The translations under genes and the position numbers were made by a program. A model generated the notes under the pieces. It was given only the letters and a program-made list of their open reading frames with translations. It was not told the origin of the DNA and ran no database searches. Shown piece after piece: positions 11,080-21,667 of a stretch of 64,000 nucleotides of DNA. The stretch's first letter is position 1, and every line of letters starts with the position of its first letter. Source of the DNA: Oscheius dolichura (taxonomy: Eukaryota > Nematoda > Chromadorea > Rhabditida > Rhabditidae); assembly GCA_932521035.1 (NCBI GenBank), contig OW051496.1, positions 3,224,001 through 3,288,000 on the forward strand, read 5' to 3'.

Positions 11080-13730
11080 TCATTCTTGAAAATTAACCAA
11101 CAACCGAAGAAAAGGCGCCGAACTGCCGAGTTCTGAACAAACCGTCATTTGGCCAGCAAAGATCAACTAAAAGTTTAGAAAAACTTTCCCGCCTATATCA
11201 GTTGCGAAACAAGTTATTTTCGAGAGCAAGATTGTGCAAAATCAACGGAAAGAATGAGGAGACGGCATTTTATGGAATAAGTGAAACCGACTAACCAAGT
11301 CATATGCGTGGCTCAGGTGAGAGGTGTCCTGTCCGAGAGGAACGTCGGTAAAGAAGACGGAATACGTCAAAAGACCGGCGAGAACTACCTGAAACATCGG
11401 GGGTTTCAAGAAAAATTGGGAAAAGTGATTGCGATGACAATAAATGGCCCAGGTGGAACATGAACTTTTTGCTTTTTTGAAAAGAAATGGTGAAAATTTC
11501 CAACAGTCATGCGTAACTACTGAAATCACAGGTTACCTTGGCTTCTTATTTCTTCATCTAAACATTTCGCCAAATTCAGTGCGAACAACCTCGGATTAGT
11601 AGAAAAAACGGCACGATTTCAATAAATTAGAAGGGCGAAACCCAAGTCGTTATTTAGATGAGGAGCAAAAGTTATGTTTTTTTAATTGTGGGCGTGGTAA
11701 TTCCAATATTCTTACGGCAAATACGCTGGGAAATCAACGAGATCATTTTGAAATTGAGACGTCGACAAAGACGAGAATAAATGGCCCGGCCGCAACTCAA
11801 CAATTTGATTATTTCGGTAAAACAAACGACAGCGAGACCCAATAATAAACATATTCGCCTAGTATTATCTCTTCACCAAAACAATCTAGCTGGTTAGAAA
11901 TTTTCTGAATAAAATACAAAGGACTGGGAAATGGTATTGACTAAAACGAAGGATACCATTTACTAAAGGTCCGGGCAAACACTAATCAATTTTTGCCGAG
12001 CTCTTATAAGTTAATATTGAAACATTCCATGAAACGCTCATTTTGTCAATTGTTCCATAAAATAAGAGGACTCACCCTGCCCAAGAAGTCACAGACAGCC
12101 ACCGGGATAATGTATCTGGTGGCGCGGATGTTCTCCGTCAGCTGGTATCTGCCACTCAACGCCATGTCGTTATTGTGTCGCGACTTGTAAATCTTTTTAT
12201 TGTAGTAGAGGATGTAGAAAAGGGCCTGAACAGGATGTTCTTCATTAGATTCGAAATAATCGTTTTACGATAGCGGTGAAAATATCGATGGCAAATTCGA
12301 AGAACATCAAGATCAGATCCAGCATGAAACCTAGAAGAGAGCAGTTTGAGGACGAAAGCAAAAGTATAAGTAGTATCAAAAGATGCCAGAAAATATAAAA
12401 GGAGGCAAAACATGAAAGAGAATAACTTACCGATGTCAATAGCTTTCAACAAGGTGAAGACGGCGGCTGGGAGCACCTGGAACCATTATTCTACTGTCGT
12501 TCATACATTCCCGTTCTAATTTGTTCACGTTATTCAGGTGCGCAACATTTTAATGGTAGAATACCATGAACAGATGGCGTTGAGTGGCGTACTGCTGGCT
12601 AACAAAATATGTAGTGAAATTGAAACTTTGATTACATGAATTTTTGTGTTGTGGTGAATTGATTTATATACTTTTTCCTGGAAAAGTGGTTCATTTCAAG
12701 AAGCTTATATTCTGTTTCAAGTTCAAACTGCCGTGTTTTCACTGAACAGTTCCATTTTTCTTTTGTTTTATTGCAATATTCAAACTGTAAAAAAGGATTT
12801 GGCAGAAGACCCACTGCAACTCTTCTGGTCAATAGAATAAGTAGTGTATGTGAAAATTAAGGAAAATTTTTGTGAACTTTGTGTTTCGGCGAATAGTTTT
12901 AGAAGTTCATAGTGGAACAATTGCAATTTATCCGATCACCTATATAAACCATCCTATTGAACTGTTTCCCCTGAATTTGTCCGCTTTTCCGTCGTTTGAT
13001 AAATAGAAAAAATACATTGAGAATGAACTAACCCCAATAACTGCCACCAAAATAGTCCAAAGACACGATTTGCATCGTTTTTCATAGTCCGCCGATCTCC
13101 ACGACGCGTAGACTCGTTCCATGACCAGGGCGAACCACGCTCCGGTGAATAGAAACCCACCGAAGATCAGAACATAGGTAAGGGATAACTGAAACTGATA
13201 TTATATAGAAACAGAATTGAAGAAACCTACCACGAAGGGAGTATTTACGTTTCCTATGCAACATAGACGTTGAACTATCAGGATAGAGCGCTGGACGTCG
13301 CCCAGGAGATAACCGGTACTGGCCAATTGGAGAAGAACTCTGGAAGATCTTTGCATCACTGTACACTACTACAAGGCAATATAGGTGCTATTTATGGAAA
13401 ATATGAAACACGGCCGTTTTGGTTCAGTTTTTCAATCACAAAGCAAACAAGCCCGATAGAGTTCCGTTTTTTTAGGTTTTGCAATTCTTATAAAGAAATT
13501 GGTGAAACCGTTTGTTATTTGTGCTATTCATCGTTTACAGTAAAATAAGAAACTCACCGAAAATTGATGTGTAGTATTTTCTGTTTCAGACAGATGTAAC
13601 TGATTACAGGATACGCTAGCATGAAACACAGATTGAGTAGAAGTTCCAAACTGTAGAGGACGTAGTTCCAGAAATCGAGATCGTTAGGATCTGCTGAGGG
13701 AGCAGCAGTAGTAATTGTTATATTCACCAT
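11080..13730 (-). CDS. Serpentine chemoreceptor, sre-like 7TM GPCR
   Basis: Exons (minus strand, in order): 13558-13730, 13231-13339, 13033-13188, 12431-12476, 12269-12330, 12076-12225, 11296-11388 and, less surely, 11080-11166. Phases agree throughout, giving about 291 residues. The protein starts MVNITITTAAPS with TM1 soon after. It has ERVYASWRSADYEKR after TM3, which resembles the conserved ER...DYEK stretch of nematode sre receptors. A basic loop KSRHNND is followed by LSGRYQLTENIRATR leading into TM6, again typical of the sra/sre superfamily. Such receptors act in chemosensory neuron membranes; no ligand can be inferred. The last exon is assigned only by splice signals and phase (LIFAGQMTVC... 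TGA at 11080-11082), and the protein is somewhat shorter than usual for the family, so the 3' end may be wrong. Confidence 0.75.
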
Positions 13731-15735
13731 ACTGGGCTGACAAACTGACGTTAAGACATTACGGTGCCGCCATTATAAGAAGAAGGTGAAAGATTGGGAT
13801 AATTGAAAAAAAGGCAAAATCTCAAAGAAAACAGGGTTAGGGAGGTCATTTTTTTGTTTCATTTCGCCTACGTAAAGTTTTGACAATGATAGCAACTGTT
13901 CGGTCCCGTCTTATATGCAGATTCAAAATCGGCTTCAGTGGCTTACGGATCTCAAACGTTATTTTCACATCGGTATTGAGAGTTTCTTGTTAAAGAATAC
14001 GGAGATTTCAGGATCTAATGACTAAAAATACTCCGGAGTGGTTTCAACTAACAACTACTGCTACTTACATAAATCTGTCGTAGATAATGACCAAATTAGC
14101 GCTCAGATTAGGCTTCACGTATTGTTCCTGATATCAGGCGGGCCCATATATCAGTAGCTTGTAAAATGAGAAAGATAATTGGTGTAGAAGAAAACACACA
14201 ACTCCATTTGAGCACAATTGAATCACTGAGAAAATGGACTGGAGCGAACTTTCGCAGCGGCGGGGAGGATCTGGGAACGGGGTGATTTGGCGGGGGAGTT
14301 CACTACAATAAAAAAGAACTTGAGCAAAAAGGGGATTTTCTTGACAGGAAGACTCGAAGAATTACGGTACTTTGAGGTTTCGAGGGAGTAATAAATCGAA
14401 TGAATTATTCCAATTAGCAACTAGATGGTTCTATAAAGATACTTTATGTTCTACTGGCAAAACTTGGATAATTTTTAGGAAAAGTGAGTGATAGGTTGCC
14501 GGAATGAATGAACTGGAAACGTTTCAATGGACCTACAAGAATATAATGAAGTCATCAATTTGCTTCTTGAAATACACAAAAGTTCACCTCCTTTTCGACC
14601 TTATAATAGAATCTATGAAAGCCGTCCAAAATGACTGGAATGAGCCGTCTGATTGGAATGGGAATAGACCCCATAATGAGTTGAATCCCGTCGTGCTTCA
14701 TATTGAGAAGGAATACCCGTAGATCTATAATAAGGAGAGCTGAAACGGAAGGAGAGAAGGATAGCCACAGAGCACATAAGGAGAAAAGAGCTCCGTTCCG
14801 ACCGGAGCAGAGAGAATAAGATATAACTCGCTGGGAGATTTGATTACTTTCCCCGATGGGAATGACCACGTCAACTCGAGGCGAGCTCATTCCCTCCGGG
14901 GAGTACTTACGGCGATTAGAACAACCGGGCGGGAAAATTCTATCCATGTTTTGGCTGTAGGTTATAAAAGGGAAAAATTGCAAAGGCAAAGGTGATTGCG
15001 TTTTCGGCTGAGCTATACCAGATGTGCATTTATTTAGCAAATTTTAAATGTTCAGCAACTACAGGGTCCATCTATCTACCTATAGCCAAAACAGTCAAAT
15101 AGGTGGGTCTTAAAGGGAAAGAATACTGGTTGTTTCATTAAAAACATAAAATCTACCCTGTCTCGAGTATCTATTAGAAGAGCGTTCAAATAATTGTCAT
15201 TTCAAAAAGAGGCCGTAGCAACGTGGCGTATTCCCCGTTCCCCCATATGTTTCTATTCACTTCTTCAAGTTTTTGGCTCTCTTGTCGAAAAAGTTTCTAG
15301 ACAAGTGATCGTCAATTATAGGTAGTTGTGTTCAAGGGAAGCGCCGACGAATTTTCTTCACGTTTTGGCTGTAACTGATAAAGGGAGCAACTAACAACGC
15401 TTTCGTTCTGTGTGATATACTTCTATTTTACTCGAATTCCTTGTTCTGATCGGCTATTAGACAACGGAATATGATGGTAGAGCATTTCTTTATATCCAAG
15501 TTTTAGCTAAAGATAACATGACTCCGATAGCTCGAATGGCACTGCTCCCTTGCCATTCTATTAATATTCCCAGTGAAAGACATTCATTTCGACGCGATTC
15601 CAGTCGATTTCGACGAATCCAATTTCTATACTGACTGCCGCGGTCAGCTCCATATTACATTTTCGGGGAAAAGAATCATTCACTTCGAGATGAGAAGAGA
15701 TCAAGAATACAAAGAGTTACATTATTCGGGGCCGC
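13731..15735. other. Intergenic region, no supported gene
   Basis: An open minus-strand frame at 14555-15040 (161 aa) has no domain signature or consistent splice partners. Short recurring phrases like CATGTTTTGGCTGTA (14946, 15360, and a variant at 9370) suggest a dispersed repeat. The stretch separates the receptor (minus) from the TIMP-like gene (plus) and should contain both promoters. Confidence 0.4.
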
Positions 15736-15741
15736 TATAAA
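15736..15741 (+). promoter_or_regulatory. TATA-like box of the TIMP-like gene
   Basis: TATAAA at 15736-15741, 39 bases before the ATG at 15780, after a GC-rich GGGGCCGC. The position suits a core promoter with a very short 5' leader. Confidence 0.4.
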
Positions 15742-15779
15742 TTCTCCTCCGCCGTCTTCAATTCCACACAGTCTCCCCG

Positions 15780-16349
15780 ATGCTCTTCTCCGTCTTCTTC
15801 GTGGTTCTTTCCCTGTTCTTCGGCAGCTGTGCTGCTCAGCCGCCGTATGAATTGAGTCCGGAACAAAAGCTCTACTGTGACGCTCCATGGGGTGGGCCCA
15901 CTCTCCATTTACCCAATGATAATGGGAATCTTTCCAGTTTCCCGAGTGAAGATACTCTCTCGTTCGATTCCTGAGAACAGTGACAGTGTCACACACAAAG
16001 TGAACTTCCCCGGGATATGGAAGGTATCTCTCCTCCACTTACAAGACCATTCTTTGGTTGTTTTCAGGTGCCGGCCGGCACGGTGTCCCTCCCCGGTGAG
16101 CTCAAAACTCCGTCTGAGGGCTCCAACTGTTCATTGACCCTTCTCTCCGGAAAGGAGTACTTCCTTATCGGAACCATCAAAGAAAACATCCTCTACTCGA
16201 ACCTCTGTGACCAATTCTACACTACTCGCCGCCCAGCGGATAGTAAGATCAATTCGGGAGGGGACGATCTGTATACGTGGGGTGAACTGATGGACGGTTA
16301 CCTCAAGAAATTGTTTACTGACAGGCTCGAGGCTTTCAAAGGCTGCTAA
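15780..16349 (+). CDS. Secreted TIMP/netrin-like (NTR) domain protein
   Basis: Three exons, 15780-15891, 15938-16023 and 16068-16349, encode 159 residues. Residues 1-19 are a clear signal peptide (hydrophobic FSVFFVVLSLFFGS). The mature part reads as a single NTR domain like those of TIMPs and short nematode TIMP-like proteins: Cys33 in YCDAPWVSRVKIL, a strand with HKVNFPGIWK, Cys87 in a loop, SGKEYFLIGTI, then LCD with Cys113, and a terminal Cys159. TIMPs inhibit metalloproteases through an N-terminal Cys-X-Cys; here there is no CXC at the predicted mature start, so inhibitory activity is uncertain. Introns are 46 and 44 bp. The gene faces the kinase at 16619-17959 tail to tail. Confidence 0.8.
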
Positions 16350-16369
16350 TCCTGCTAATATCCCCTGTC

Positions 16370-16375
16370 AATAAA
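16370..16375 (+). terminator. Polyadenylation signal AATAAA
   Basis: AATAAA lies 20 bases after the TAA stop of the TIMP-like gene, which fits a very short 3' UTR. Confidence 0.6.
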
Positions 16376-16618
16376 CGTCAATTGTTCATTTTTGTTGTTT
16401 TTGAGCCGTTGTCTGCCTCCGATAGCATTGAAAATAACTGTGCTCCGCTTCAAATCGAAACACAGAAAGTACGAGACAATGCAAGTGTAAAATTGTCCGA
16501 ATACAACGCGCTGAGGTAAAATAGCCGACAAGAAACAAGAACAGAAAGAAAAGAACAAGAGCTTTCGCGAGTCTTTATTCGATAAAACTTCTTTGTCACA
16601 AATCGCGGGGGAGATTCT

Positions 16619-17959
16619 TCAGGCCCGTCGGTTCCTGACGCTCCTGGCCAGTCCGCCCTTGCCGACTGCTTCCTTCGAGTTTCTCGCCTTCCTGACGCTC
16701 TGTGCCCTCTTGGCCCTCAGGGTGCCGGCTTTTTTGACGGGTTTGGCTTGCTCCGGCGGCTGTTCCGGGTCGCTGGCCTCGTCCGTGCCGCTCTGCTGGT
16801 TGTCCGAAGAGAGCTCCGCCTCCTCGGCCTCCTCCTTCTTCATCTTCTGCTTCAGCTTGCCCAGCCATTCCGGCTTCTTCGTCGTGGAGATTTTGGCGTC
16901 GCGAGCCACGGCCTCGAGTGCCTTCGTCAGAAAGGCATAGTCCGGCTCGTCCTCATACCGTAGCGAGGCGATGTATCGAGAGACGACGCGCAGTTCCTGC
17001 GGCACATCACCCTTGAAAGTGAAGTCCTCGTCGAAGAATTTCTCCTTCTCCTTCAGCACGTCGCCCTTCTCCTTGCCCCTCCACGGCAGCCCCTTGTCTT
17101 TGTCGAACAGATCCACCACCATATAGAGCCACGTCTCGAGATCGTCCCTGCGCCCCTGCTCAATCTGCTTGTGGCAGGCTCTCGACGCGAACCGAATCGT
17201 CCCGAGGAACTTGACCTTGGCCCGGGGATTCCTACAATTTCAAATAATACAGTAACCCAATAAAATCGAAACAAACTTGACGATGCGGGTGCCCGGGTTG
17301 TAGACGCTCCTGGCAATGCCAAAGTCGAGCATGTAGACGATTTCCTCGGCCTCGTCCAGTCCGACGGCAAAGTTCTGCGGCTTGATGTCCCGGTGGAGCC
17401 AGCCGATAAAGTGCAGGTCGGCGAGGGACTTGAGCGTCTGCTGGGCGGCGTTCATGGCCGTCGACTTGTTGAAATTGCGGAGCAGGTACTTGTAGCGGAT
17501 GTCTTCCAGCGAGGGCCCCACCAGCCCCATGACGACGAACTTGAACTTGTCGCAGAGGCCCTTGTCCTCGAAGGCGACAAAGTGGCGCTTCCTCTCGGGG
17601 TCCGGCTGAGCCCGACACGCGCCGAGTACGGTGACTTCGATCTTGAGTCGAAGCATCCGCTTGTCGCCCTCCACCATCTCCGTCTTCATCGCGTATTCCT
17701 GCGTGTCCGGATGATCCACCTTGACCACCTTGTAGACGTCGCCGAATCCGCCGCTGCCCAGCTTCCGGATCACTTTCCACATGAACTGTTCGCTCCTGAT
17801 CATCTCGCCGTCCTTCAGCTGGTCCCTCTGGCCCGGCTCCCTCTTCTTCCCCCCTTTCTTCTTCGGCTTCTTCTCCTGGGTCGCCGTGTTCGAGGCCCGC
17901 TTGGCCACTCTCGCCGGAGATTCCACTTTGTCGGCGCTTCCTCCTTTCATTTCCACCAA
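16619..17959 (-). CDS. Tau-tubulin-kinase-like (CK1 group) protein kinase
   Basis: Two exons, 17277-17959 and 16619-17231, with a 45 bp intron, encode 431 residues. After a basic Lys-rich N-terminus (KKPKKKGGKK), the kinase domain shows the glycine loop LGSGGFGDVYKV, the ATP-binding lysine in YAMKTE, catalytic LHRDIKPQNFAVG and metal-binding MLDFGIARS. KVKFLGTIRFASRACH followed by RRDDLETWLYM is characteristic of the TTBK-like branch of CK1 kinases, which is expanded in nematodes and often germline-expressed (family knowledge). The catalytic HRD, DFG and lysine are all present, so it should be active. The C-terminal ~100 residues are Lys/Glu/Ser-rich and probably disordered. The locus is much more GC-rich than its surroundings. 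Start is the first in-frame ATG. Confidence 0.9.
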
Positions 17960-18769
17960 ACAGCAACAGACAGACAGACAGCTACCGCCGAAGACGACTG
18001 CAGCAAATGAGAATGAACTGATCCTGCTGACACTGCCTATTTATAGCTGCCGGGAACGTGTAAAAATCCGGTAAAAACTCGAAATAAACAGGTAAAAATG
18101 GTAATACTCCCGTCATATCTCTCGTCTTTCGCTTCTGGCCATTTCTCGCAGCGCCGTCTCGCAGGAACGACATGGATGGTTGGTTGCTACTGATTTCTCC
18201 TTTTTCGAGACTCTTCTTCACTGTTGTCGGTGGAAGTTTGGGAGTTTCAAGTAAAGGGAAATGGCAGCAGCAGGCTTTCTTTGCGCGCGCTGGTAATAGA
18301 CTCGCTGAATTATTGGCCGCACCTTTTACAACGCATTTTATGCTTTGTTCGCGCTTTATCAACGCATTGCGGCAGCAGCACTAGTTAATTTTTTTACCAA
18401 TAGTTTCGTTTTGCCGAAGATACATTTGGGCGCCGATCTAGAACTTCTTGCGCTGAGTAGAACAGCGTTAGGAAGGAGAGCACGCTCTTGTCGTACTCCA
18501 GATCGGCTGGGGGCTCGGGGCGCACTCCTCGGAGGCTGTTAGACAGCAGCGTCTGTAGTTGGCTGCCGGGCAAAGTTGGCAGCAGCCGGGGTTAGCTGTT
18601 TCTGTGATGAGAAATGGGGGAGCAACCACCCGCCGAAAGAAATGGAACTGAAAGCCCTGTCAACCGGGTACGGGTGCAGTTTTTTTTGAAAATCAACCAA
18701 CCCGGGCTCCAATTGGTTCTAAAAATTCTGGATTCTGTTCCCCTCTAATCGGCATATTTTTCAGGATTT
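17960..18769. other. Divergent promoter region between kinase and BAR-like gene
   Basis: No gene is supported. A possible upstream exon for the BAR-like gene begins with ATG at 18614 (MGEQPPAERNGTESPVNR, then a donor-like gtacgg), but its phase does not join the next exon cleanly. Open frames at 17982-18362 and 18172-18384 have no domain support. Confidence 0.4.
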
Positions 18770-19616
18770 ATGCGAAAGTTTTCATTCAAATACGATGACA
18801 ACAAGAAAGGAACGAAGGAACAGCCGAGAGAAGAGCCGAAACAGATTGAGGAGACGCAGATGACGGACGAATTCCAAGCCAAGCGCACAAAATACAGTGA
18901 ATATGCGGTGGCCGTGCAGCCGTTGACAGCCGCCCTGGCCCTGATCATCCACCCGGCCCCGGCTCAACTGGTCGAAGGAGAAGACGAAGACCCGGCCGAC
19001 CCGGCGGAGGTGGTAGTGGACGACGACGAGGACCCCAAGACCCCGATGGAGACGCTGGCCGCCGGGATCCAGTCCCTAATTGACAAGGACGACAATTATG
19101 ACAAGGAGGAGAGGGACGAGGTGACGGACAAGGCGGACCTGGACAAGATGACGAGACTGATGCACGAGGCGGGCAAGGCCGTGTCGGCGGCGGCTCAAGT
19201 CACCCAGGACCACGAGGACCTCATGAGGACGGCCATGAGACCCCTGCGACATTTTCTCGCTGACGGGCCATTCCAGGGTTTCACCACGGCAATTAACAAC
19301 TTTGACGAGTGAGAAGGGTCCCGTAGCGAAGGAGACAGAGCCATCCAATTTCAGGTCGAAGCACGCGATGGACGCGGCCAAACACGAGGTGAAGCAGGCG
19401 CAGTCGACACTGGAAATTGAGAAGAAGGCCGTCGGCTACAAGAAGACTGTAGAGGATTTTGACACGAAATGCGGTATCGCGGTCAAGTACCTCGACCAGC
19501 TGCCCAAGATCGTCGAGCATCACAGTCTTGGCTTCTCGGCCGGCTTCGAAATCCACAGGGCGTATCATCAGGAAATGGCGGAGAAACTACAGGCATTCCA
19601 ATTCGAAGACTCGTAG
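18770..19616 (+). CDS. BAR-domain-like protein
   Basis: Exons 18770-19308 and 19355-19616 (46 bp intron) encode 266 residues from the first in-frame ATG. The protein is almost wholly helical and charged. An N-terminal basic/acidic segment precedes TDEFQAKRTKYSEYAVAV and a region ending IIHPAPAQ, resembling the first helix of amphiphysin/endophilin-type BAR domains. The C-terminal half (KHEVKQAQSTLEIEKKAV... EIHRAYHQEMAEKLQ) resembles BAR helices 2 and 3. BAR dimers bind and curve membranes. An acidic insertion (EGEDEDPADPAEVVVDDDED) in the middle is unusual. No SH3 domain follows, unlike endophilin. The assignment rests on pattern only, and the true start may lie in an upstream exon. Confidence 0.55.
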
Positions 19617-20064
19617 AAATAATATAGAAAGGCTAATTCCGAGTGTCTGTATGCGGTTTCATTTCGCCTATTTCAACTTTTATCAGTGTAGTAGGCACAG
19701 GTCCTTCAGCCATTAGTTGACCGCCGGCGCAAAGGATTCTGGAAATTGATCGGATAAAATGCCTCCAAACTCAGTTTTTGGATCATTGACGGACCTCAAG
19801 AGCAATGTTCCCCAGCTCTGATATCCAGACGTATCAGGACACCTTTATTGCTATACAGTGAACCAAATATTGTTTAGCTTTCGGCCGTAAAGAAAGGCTT
19901 AGGTCCTCGAGAATGAAAATACCCCAAATTGAACGTTGTGATATAGAATTATAAAATGTTATGAAGTCCCACGGAACTACAGGAACCGGTGATGTTTGTC
20001 TCCATTATGAAAAATAACAAAAAAAAATAGTCAAATTGTCTACATTTTTGAAGAATATCCATGA
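19617..20064. other. Short intergenic stretch, nothing seen
   Basis: No coding potential or recognisable repeat. It is the 3' flank of the BAR-like gene and of the putative minus-strand gene ending at 20065. Confidence 0.4.
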
Positions 20065-20441
20065 CTAAATAAAAAGAAACTGAGCCACTTTTATCTCCCG
20101 CCGTGAAACCAAACCCCGGAAGGAATCCGTCTTCACGAGCTTCTCATATTCCTCGAATCTATCCTGATCTTTCGGATGAAACGGAGCACATCCCGCCTCT
20201 AAAGCCACATTTATTATCCCTGATCTGAAAAGGGGAAATACACCAAAAATTGAAAGAAAGCCGACCGGACACCGTGGCGAAAGGCGAGTCCCAATCCACG
20301 AAGCCGAGAATCAGAATTATTGAACTGTCCCTCCTGCCCAGCGATGGGAAGTTCAGTAAACACGCAGATTTCTTGCCAGTTTTGAGGAATTTCGTCTCCA
20401 AAAATGGAAATAACTAAATGATAAAGACGACCGTCGCCCAC
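20065..20441 (-). CDS. Putative two-exon gene fragment of unknown function
   Basis: A minus-strand exon 20065-20224, after a strong CCTTTTTCAG acceptor, reads SGIINVALEAGCAPFHPKDQ and continues with charged helical sequence to KVAQFLFI and a stop. A preceding frame, roughly 20441-20269, ending at CG|gtcggc, joins in phase and reads GDGRLYHLVISIFGDE... LAFRHGV. The amino-acid make-up looks coding, but I do not recognise the family and found no start codon; a TAA lies upstream in frame. It may be a remnant or the 3' end of a gene with an unrecognised first exon. Confidence 0.3.
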
Positions 20442-20649
20442 GGATGGTTCATGGCGTTATGGAACAAAGGCAATCGTTTACACCAGACGAAATAAACATT
20501 TTCGTCATGTTTCAAACAAAAACGGGAAATCAATCGGGGAATAGGAGCACTTTCGAGGGGAAGAGACATTTATTGTGGGAAGGGGCATAAAACCAGTAGG
20601 CCGAGCACCATCGCCCGGCACATATACGTTTTTATTCAACCATGTACGT

Positions 20650-21480
20650 TTTTAGTAGGGTGATCGATAAGTTCGTAGAATTACCTCAGAACTTTTCACA
20701 GAGACTGTTTTCCAGTGTGTATGAGCACTGTCTATGTAGATCTCGGAAAAACTTTGTTTTACTGGATCGGCCACTCCGAGATCTACATAGACAGTGCGCA
20801 TATACACTGGGAAAAAATTCCATGTCATTTCGAAATTTGCCGGGCATTGAAAAAAAGTGAGTGTGGCCAGTTTCGCTGGTGAGCCATGTTCCGGGCAACT
20901 TCTGGAAAAACTGAATACAACGTTAGATCGGGCTCGAAGAGCTGATCAAAACCGTATGTCAAACTTTTATTTTCCGTGGAAAGGTACAATTTTCCAAAAA
21001 AATGGCCAAATGCCGCAGTGCGTATTGAAATTGTGACCGGAAAGGTTGAGGGCTCGACCCCGCTCGACGTCAATCTTTTATCTTCTCTTTTACTTTTTTG
21101 CAGTAGACGTCTTCTCTCGTCAAGATAAGCCCATATCAACAAATGAAAAAAAGCAAAGCTTAATTGACATTCGGAAGTCGAACCCGTGCGCATCTGATCA
21201 CAGCACTCATCGCACTGAACCAAGAGTTCTTTTATCCAGAATATCAAGGAAAAAGTTTGAATATCCGCATTTTGAGATTTCGGTCAAATTTTGGTACCTT
21301 GATTTCGGAAACCGAACCGAAACCGAAATTAGGTATTCCCGACCGAACCGAAACCGAACCGAGATTCCGCCCAGCCCTGATCCGAACCCCCGACCTCTCT
21401 ATTCTGTTTTGCTGTAAAACGGTCTCTATCAAAAGTTATGAGGTCATTGACAGGACTTATCCATCACTCTACTATAATAA
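20650..21480. repeat. Diverged relative of the 4131-4999 foldback element
   Basis: The layout matches the element at 4131: TAGGGTGATCGATAAGT near 20656, paired GGCCACTCCGAGATCTAC motifs, a GATCGGGCTCGAAGAGCTGATC block, a tRNA-like B box (GGGCTCGACCCCG near 21052) and T-rich TTTTACTTTTTTGC. From 21414 the sequence becomes nearly identical to the right end of the first element and leads straight into kelch copy 2. A region of GAACCGAAACCGAA repeats (about 21307-21362) is inserted before that. Confidence 0.7.
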
Positions 21481-21667
21481 CAATTCTTATCGTCGACTTA
21501 AATTCCGTTACAAATAAATTTCACGGTACAAACCACACAAAAATTATTGCGACAACGCTTTAGATAAGGATCAAAAAACACAAAACACCACATTTTCAAC
21601 AATTTTTGAAATGAATCCTCTTGAATAGGAATACTTTAAAGGGAGGGAAAGATTTATTTGTAGGGGA

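Noticed and set aside
14555-15040. 161 aa minus-strand ORF
   Set aside because: Considered as a receptor exon, but hydrophobic pieces are scattered and no phase-consistent neighbours were found.
16593-16940. Plus- and minus-strand ORFs overlapping the kinase tail
   Set aside because: Low-complexity Lys/Glu-rich coding gives open frames on both strands; only the kinase frame has domain support.
17232-17966. 244 aa alternative minus-strand frame over the kinase
   Set aside because: A shifted reading of the same exon, lacking any kinase motif.
17393-18010. 205 aa plus-strand ORF opposite the kinase
   Set aside because: It lies wholly antisense to the GC-rich kinase exon, whose motifs (HRD, DFG) are unmistakable; long antisense frames are expected there.
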